Positions 57,690 to 64,000 of a DNA stretch of 64,000 nt are shown here, piece by piece. The position numbers and the translations under genes are program-made. The DNA is from Polytrichum commune. Its lineage: Eukaryota > Streptophyta > Polytrichopsida > Polytrichales > Polytrichaceae. Every line of letters begins with the position of its first letter. Position 1 is the stretch's first letter. A model generated the notes under the pieces. That model was not told the origin of the DNA and searched no databases. It was given only the letters and a program-made list of their open reading frames with translations. The stretch spans positions 11,966,501-12,030,500 of the forward strand of contig OX485805.1 of the NCBI GenBank assembly GCA_950295325.1, written 5' to 3'.

Positions 57690-60600
57690 GAGTTGAGGAT
57701 GCTACGAAGGTGAAGTCGCTTCCTGCAACCTTCAAACTTGATCCTGCCGAGCGATTTCGTGACGATGTCGGTTGGTTGTTTTTTAGAGGGAATGAACTCG
57801 ACTTTGATGATGTTATCGTCAACTTTTTGTCGAGTGAAGTGAAAATGAATTTCAAAATATTTGGATTTCTCATGGAACACTGGATTGTAGCTAAGTTTGA
57901 TGCTGCTTTGATTGTCGCAGTAGAGATGAGTCGGCTTGTTGTCTAGGATTTTTAGTTCGCCCAACAGTCTTCTGATCCATACAGCTTCGCACGAGCACTG
58001 AGCAAGAGCTCTATACTCAGATTCACATGAAGACCTCGAAGTGCTAGACTGTTTCTTGGAATTTCAGGAAACAGGAGAATTGCCAAGAAAGAAAATGTAT
58101 GCCCCTACAGAGATTCGGTCATCAACATCTTGTCCGTAGTCTGCGTCGGTATAGCCATGAAGATGATTCTCCTCCCTTTGTTTGTAAAACAAGCCTAGGT
58201 CAGGGTAGCGACGCACATAGCGTAGAACATGTTTGGCTGCTTGTAAGTGGGCTTCTTGGGGATTCTGCATAAATCTACTGACAACACTTACTGCATGAGC
58301 GATGTCTAGGCGGGTTTTGGTAAGAAATAATAACTTACCAACAAGCATCATATAGATTTTGGCGTTGACAGGTGGGGTACCGGAGTCCTTTGACAATGTC
58401 AAACCTTCTGGGAGAGGAGTGAAGGATGGGGTGCAATCCTCCATGTTGAAGAGGTTGAGGATGCTTAGAGCGTACTCAGTTTGATGTATGCGAAGTCCTG
58501 TGGAATCCCTGTCAAAATGAACACCAAGATACCTGTGAATGGGGCCGAGGTCGTTTGTCTTGAAGGTGCATTGAAGATGATCCTTCAGTTGGGTGATGAG
58601 TCGAAGGTCGGTTCCTGTAATGAGGATATCATCGATGTAGACTAAGAGTGCAATTGTATTATTGCTGATGTGGGCGAAGTAGAGGTTGGGATCAGAATGG
58701 GATTGTGTAAGTCGCAAGGCTAGGAATGCAGTGTGAAGCCGTGCGTACCAGGCACGGGGGCTTTGACGAAGTCTATAAAGGGACTTGTGGAGTTTACAAT
58801 CTAGATTTTCTGCTCCTCTCCGGATGAATCCAAGAGGCTGATGCATGTAAACATCTTCAGCTAGAATGTCGTTGTGGAAAGCAGTTAAGACGTCGAGTTG
58901 ATGGATTGGCCAATTCAGGTGTGTAGCAATGGCAATGAGAATCCTAATTGTCTCCCATCTGACCATTGGGGCAAAGGTGTCGAGAAAATCAACACCATTT
59001 TTCTGCTCAAAACCCCGTATGACTAATCTTGCTTTGTATCGAGGAGGGTTTCCGTTGTTGCTTGTCTTCACTTTGAAAACCTATTTTGAAGAAATTGCTT
59101 TCTTATGAAGGGGGAGTTCAACCAGAGTCCAGGTGTTGTTGCTGCGGATGGAATCCATTTCCGCTTGCATTGCGGCCTTCCAGAGGGGATTAGTGTGCAC
59201 ATGTTGGAAGGTAAGCTCGGGTTGTAGTTCTGGTAGAGAGTCAAGTTCGACGTGGGCAGCGAAATCTTGAAGATGACGGGGGAAACGCCTGATGCGGTCT
59301 AACCTGCGAGGAGGATTGCTCTCCGATATGGTAGCTTGCTGAAGTGGTTGTTCTTCGGAGTGGTTGTTCTCGGAAGTTGTTGATGTGCTTGATGAAGCAG
59401 CCCCTTCTGAAGTTGATTGAGTAGTGTCTGGGCTACGGACAGGTGAAAGAGGATGTTGTGAGATGTCGGAGTCTCTATGAGGAGTGGATGGAATGACCTG
59501 AGTGTCCAGATATGGTTGTTGAGTCTCTGGGATGAGACAGAACTGTGACTCTTCCTTCCGAGTGGGTGCAAGAGTAAAGTCATCTTTCAGGGGGCAGTGA
59601 CATTCCAATGTCTGGGTGGAATCGAAGAGATTGTCTTCGTCAATAAGGACATCTTGGGAGACAAAAAAATTCTTGGTAGAGGATCTATAGCATCTGTAGG
59701 CTTTTACAGTCTCATCAAAACTAAGGAGAATGCATTTCTCGGACCGAGGATCTAACTTAGTCCTGCCAGGTTTGAAAATGTGAGTAAAAGCAGGGGAACC
59801 GAAAATTCGAAGGTGAGCAATGGATGGTTTCTTACCGAAAAAGAGTTCATTCGGTGTTTTGTCGGGATGGCGTTTTGTCGAACGAAGGTTGAGTATATCT
59901 CCCGTGGCCTTCACTGCTTCTCCCCATAGGTGTCCTGGGAGTGTTTTTTCAAGCAAGAGACATCTTGTAATGTCAAGTAGGGAGCGATTTTTCCTTTCGG
60001 CAATTCCGTTTTTTTGTGGTGTGTAGGGAGGAATGAGCTCGCGAGCAATCCCCTTGAGTGAGCAGAAATCTGAAAAAGCCTAGAGGTGTATTCGCCTCCA
60101 TTGTCTGTTCGAAGAATATGAACAGTCTGTCCAGTGGAATTTTCCACCGAACGAATGAAGTGTTGAAATTTTTCAAGCACTTGACTTTTCTGGGAGATGA
60201 AGTATATCCAGATTTTTCTAGAGATGTCATCTGTAAAGGTAACGAAGTATTTTGCACCTCCAGTGGAGCAGATTTTAAAAGGACCACAGACATCTGAGTG
60301 TACCAGTTCTAAGATCTTTGATGCGTGGAATGTGGCTTCTTTCGGTATCTTTGTTCTGGCATGCTTGCCAAGCTAACAACTGGTGCACGTCTGCTTCGGA
60401 ACCTGAATATAGGGTAAGCCTGTTATTGCTTCAGAGGTGATCATTCTCTGCATGCCTCTTGCATGAAAATGACCAAGTCTTTTGTGCCATAGCACAGCTT
60501 GGGAGCGTAGGTGAAGTGAGTTTACTTTGGGTCCCGGGTTGAAAGAGTCAGCCTGTAACCTGTATAATCCTTTGCCTTTTCTCTGTGAGCAAAGGCTTCG

Positions 60601-61025
60601 ATTCTCGAAGTGGTATTGTCTATCACAAAGCATCTTGTTACTTTGAAGACGAGAGTCTTTTGTTGATCAATCAAAGATCCCACACTTAACAAGTTTTTGG
60701 TTATACCCGGTGTGTAGAGCACAGAAGAAATGGTCTTTATTTCACCAGATAGGACTTGGATATCTACATCTCCGACTCCAGTCACATTGTGACTTTGACC
60801 TCCTGCAGATCTGATTTGAGATCCACTAATCGGATGAATTGAAGAAAAAATACTAGGATCTCCTGATACGTGGTGAGTAGCACCAGAATCAAGATACCAA
60901 GAAGAGTTATGTTGCGGTGATTCTAACATGTTTAGCTCTACTAGGCAGGCGTCTACTACTTGATCTGCGAAGAGTTCTTCTGTGTCTTGTTTGAAGTCCT
61001 CGGTGGGTTCTTCGATGTTGTGCAC
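57686..61025 (-). pseudogene. Copia pol: protease, integrase, reverse transcriptase, RNase H (broken)
   Basis: Protease WYLDSGATHHVSG lies near 60900. The gag-pre-integrase block VLWHKRLGHFHARGMQRM is near 60500, and integrase TVHILRTDNGGEYTS near 60110. RT has CKLHKSLYRLRQSPRAWY and the catalytic LLVYIDDILITG near 58640. RNase H has LYCDNQSSIKLSYNPVFHEK near 57900 and ends at 57686. Frame changes occur near 60580 and 60070. In-frame stops lie at 60375 (TAG), 59083 (TAG) and 58066 (TGA). The RT catalytic Asp pair is intact, but the polyprotein cannot be made from this copy. Confidence 0.9.
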
Positions 61026-62078
61026 TTGCCCATTGAGGGTTCGATGTTGTCTCTCAAGAAGTCTATGTTCATAATTTTTTATCCAATCTAGAATGGTCCT
61101 AAGATCGCATTCTCTCTCAAAGTGTCCTTCTATTCCGCAGAAGTTACACTGACTGTTTCGAGGTCTATCTGTTCCTCTAGTTCTAAACCTCAGTTGGTAA
61201 GTTCCTGTGCTACTCGTGCCTCTGTGGGTCTGTTCGAAATTCGTGGTCAGACCCTAAGGTCTCGGCACCGTGAATCCTCCCGAAGCTGCCGAGTTCAATA
61301 CCCTATGTGCAGATGGTCCTCCAGCGTCGATCTGTCTTTTCTGATGTCTGTGAGTCGACGTGAAATGGCCATATCTCGTACTCTGTTGAGGTCTCCTCCC
61401 GGTGTTTCGGTGAAGAAAGAGGGCCTCGCCTTCCTCCTGCTGTTGATTCTCCATTTTGATGGAGGTTTCTTCCGAAATAAGTTTTGCCTCCAGCTGCTCG
61501 TATGTGGGTAGTGTTTGGGCTGCGATTTGCATTCTTTTGAAGATCTCGTACTCTTTTGGCAGGTTCTTCAGAGTGTAGTACACGCTGATGTCCTCTGGAA
61601 TGATTACCTCGACTTCTTCTAGTAGATTGGCAACCTCCTTGATTTCTGTGAGATGTGCGTCCATAGACACAGATTCGGTTTTCCAGAGGGAAAAGAATTT
61701 CTCTATGAGCATCACACGTCTAGGTCCACTATCAGATTCATACCTGGTCTTCAATCCAGTCCAACATTCATATGGGTCAGTGTATCTTCGTAGGAGTTTG
61801 AGGGCGTTGTTTTTGGCATTGCTGTTGATGAGGCTCATAACTTGTTGTATAGCCATCTTCTCCTCCTCGCCCATGATCTTGCTTGGTGGTGTGAGGCAAT
61901 AGTGGAAGCGTCCATCCTTCTGTAGCAAGTTCTTCATTCGATATGCCCAAACACCATAGTTTCCACCTCCATCAAGGTGATACGTTTCGGGTAAGCCGTT
62001 GTCTCCGGCCATGATGGTGTGTTGTTTGGTACCGCAGTTCTGTAGACTACTCTCAGTGTTTGTTTCTACAGTAGACAT
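61026..62078 (-). pseudogene. Copia gag (UBN2-type) with zinc knuckle, one in-frame TAG
   Basis: Starts at 62078. The capsid-like region is clear (YGVWAYRMKNLLQKDG, DPYECWTGLKTRYESDSGPR, DISVYYTLKNLPKEYEIFKR). A TAG at 61256-61254 interrupts the frame. The same frame then continues to a CCHC knuckle at about 61100-61150 (CNFCGIEGHFEREC) and into protease. The break is described as seen; I infer it is a nonsense mutation rather than a natural stop, because the knuckle lies beyond it. Confidence 0.88.
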
Positions 62079-62147
62079 GAAAGATAATGCTGCTACTCCT
62101 AACGATCTACTTAGATCTGCTTGAGCTTGCTAACGTTCTTTCGATCC

Positions 62148-62159
62148 GCTCTGATACCA
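62148..62159 (-). other. Primer-binding site
   Basis: Minus strand TGGTATCAGAGC directly follows the 5' LTR. This is the classic complement of the initiator-Met tRNA 3' end in plant Copia elements. Confidence 0.9.
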
Positions 62160-62367
62160 TGTTGAATCTCTCAAGTACAAACAAGGTTCGAGGAACCACG
62201 ACAGAACTCACTGTCTGGAACATGCTGTTCAAAGAAATGAGCGTGAGCTCACAGTATATGTACAGGTGTTTGAGAAAGCTACTAAACCTAATTACTGAAG
62301 CAAACCCTAAGTAACTAAATAAGAAAACTACCTAAGGTAACAACCTTGTGGGCAGTATGTTTCAACA
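62160..62367 (-). repeat. Copia 5' LTR
   Basis: 208 bp with the same ends as the 3' LTR, next to the PBS. Confidence 0.95.
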
Positions 62368-62372
62368 CAAGT

Positions 62373-64000
62373 TTACTGATTGAAATTTCCCCTTCTCTTT
62401 TCACATTGTTGTGGAGGAAATACATGAATACAATTCTGGTCATTCCCAAATGAAATGGATTCAAATCTGTTTCATCTCACAGCTTGTTGCTATGTATGTG
62501 GGATGGTATTTCATAATCTGGCGAGCACAGGTTTCAACCACCCTCATGCTCATCTACCAGCTGCAAGCGAGCTCCTAACAATCTGCTTGCATGATGGATG
62601 AGTTACAGCGACTGAGGGGCGAATCACCGGTGTGTTTTTCTACTCCTAATTAAGTTCGATCTTGAAGTTCTTCCTAGGTTGCGTCGAGATAAACTATGAG
62701 ATTTGGTGATGAGAACAGGATCGGTCACTGTTGGTGGCGTTATATATGGGCGTTATAGGTGTGCATTCACCAGGTCGTTCAAATGCATGGCTTGCTGATC
62801 AACCTCGTATCACTCTTGGTGTCCCGTTCAGGGAATGAGAAAGAAGAACATATATTGGCCAGGAGAGGGGTTGCCTCTTGTTGCAATCGATCATGAAGGT
62901 CGACCTGGGCATCGGTTGATTCCCCTCTTTGCAATGACTTGGTGAAACGGTGGGTGTGGCCGGGATTGTGTGCCGTCTTCGTAGGGTAAACCACAGTTGG
63001 TAAAATTTCGTAGGAGGCAACGTAGATTGGAGTTCCCTGAACTTCGTTCGCATAGATGATCCTGGGATTCTTCGTCACATACCAACATCAAGAGCTCGTC
63101 GACCATCGTTGAATGAAATGTTCACTTGGGAGGTGAGTGACCTCAGGGTGATTATGGACAATGCCGAGAGTGGGATTTTGTTCGAGATATCACCTCAGAC
63201 ACCAGCAAAGAATTTATCTAGGATCAAGAATAAGAGGAGATAAGTGACATGAAAAGAGCAAAGGGAAGATATCCAACGAGTAAGAAAGAAAGGAAGTATC
63301 ACATGCGGACCTCTTTCAATATACAGAGACTACTATGATTCTGATACTAGTTGCTACGCTTCGAAGGCAAAAAAATTCAAACTCCTCACTTGCAAGCTGT
63401 ATAATATTACCCTTGCTTCCTTTCTGCAAGTGCAATAAAAATGACCACCTTGTTTGATTACCTGGTCGGAACCCATGATTCCCAATAACTCCTTGGCAGT
63501 GTCCAACTTTGATTCTCACCAGAATTTTTCTAAGCGCATTTGCTTATTGGGCTTGCGTGAGGACGCACGCACTCAACCTCAATTAATCTCTTTGCTGTCA
63601 ATCGTTTGTCTAGTGACATGCCAAACAACTCCGAAATGTTTACAACAATCATGGAACCCTGGATTCATGGAGTCTGGTCTTTATCGCCCCCTGGTTATCT
63701 AGACATACATGAGTACTCTATCAGCTCCTTAACCTAGATCTCGCCTACGTCGGTGCACAAGTCGAGCCTCTAGAGAAGTGGCATCTTCCCCATGCCATGG
63801 CATAGAAATCTCTCATTACGCCGGGGACACTGATCAAGCGTGCAATCAGGGAGAATATGCAGGTGGGAAGCCTTTGATTCATCGCAATGTCCGGGGAGAT
63901 TTTTGGGCCTCATCGGCCATGAACCTAGTGTCTCAAGATCTACCGGTTTACATGTTGCTCCCATCTTTCGATTTTCCTCGATAAATCAAGGAACATTCTG
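62373..64000. other. Right flank, no gene firmly supported
   Basis: A minus-strand stretch at 63106-62779 has gene-like composition (RIIYANEVQGTPIYVASYEI in one frame), with an exon-like start at 63106 and a gtatgt donor-like site at about 63082, but I recognise no domain. A family B end occurs at 63873-63960. Confidence 0.35.
63873..63960 (+). repeat. Dispersed repeat family B, partial copy
   Basis: Contains atgtccggggagatttttgg and, after about 50 bases, a taccggtttacatg word, as in the start of copies 1 and 2. Confidence 0.4.

Larger units (their letters stand above)
56685..62367 (-). mobile_element. Copia LTR retrotransposon, 5683 bp
   Basis: Two 208-bp LTRs (TG...CA) at 56685-56892 and 62160-62367 are flanked by a 5-bp target duplication caagt (56680-56684 and 62368-62372). 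I count 6 differences between the LTRs (about 3%), so the insertion is fairly young. The element reads on the minus strand: PBS at 62148-62159, gag, protease, integrase, RT, RNase H, then a spacer occupied by an antisense ORF, and a PPT at 56893-56901. Integrase before RT is the Copia order. gag-pol is disabled by nonsense codons and two frameshifts. Confidence 0.96.

Noticed and set aside
57710..57946. Second plus-strand ORF downstream of the antisense F-box-like ORF
   Set aside because: It is the exact antisense of Copia RNase H and has no domain of its own.
61254..61256. The gag TAG as a programmed readthrough stop
   Set aside because: The zinc knuckle lies beyond it, plant Copia elements normally use one continuous frame, and three more stops of the same mutational type occur in pol. 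A mutation is more likely.

Overview
The window is nuclear DNA from a land plant. The evidence is split genes with GT-AG introns encoding plant-type proteins (an MLO-family tail, a TBC RabGAP, two copies of the AP-4 accessory protein MTV1, and an ALY/THO4 mRNA-export adaptor), set among plant-type transposons (Copia, L1-like LINE, CACTA-like, MULE, Stowaway). The species cannot be fixed from the sequence. My weak lean is towards a seed-free plant, and that is inference only.

The left third (1-34 kb) is the gene-bearing part. It holds the last two coding exons of an MLO-like gene (303-2428, +, the rest lies off the window), a complete seven-exon TBC/RabGAP gene (7819-4488, -) with a minisatellite in intron 1, and two complete eight-exon MTV1 genes. 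The MTV1 genes lie head to head, MTV1-a at 17010-11861 (-) and MTV1-b at 24465-29226 (+). A five-exon ALY gene follows at 30598-33961 (+). All exon phases close and each reconstructed reading frame is open. The 7.4 kb between the two MTV1 starts is AT-rich and holds a 498-bp Stowaway-type element and a decayed Tc1/mariner-like transposase.

The right half (34-64 kb) is nested transposon sequence with no host gene that I can recognise. It contains MULE remnants in both orientations (34.8-35.2, 37.6-38.3 and about 50.2-50.8 kb), a 1.4-kb TIR element with a 3-bp target duplication (38660-40076), and two CACTA-like elements in inverted orientation. The left CACTA-like copy is split by an 8.1-kb L1-type LINE (41261-49400) with a 16-bp target-site duplication. 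Next come a further 1.2-kb CACTA-like element (52249-53422) carrying a tRNA-derived promoter module, and a 5.7-kb Copia element (56685-62367) with 208-bp LTRs, a 5-bp target duplication, PBS and PPT. The Copia pol frame is broken, but between its RNase H region and the 3' LTR it carries an intact antisense 241-codon ORF with an F-box-like domain. That ORF is the most unusual feature of the window.

Functionally, MTV1 (AP-4 coat accessory at the trans-Golgi) and the TBC RabGAP both belong to membrane trafficking, MLO is a calmodulin-binding membrane protein, and ALY acts in nuclear mRNA export. Nothing suggests an operon-like relationship. Three dispersed repeat families (named A, B and C below) recur in introns and intergenic DNA.
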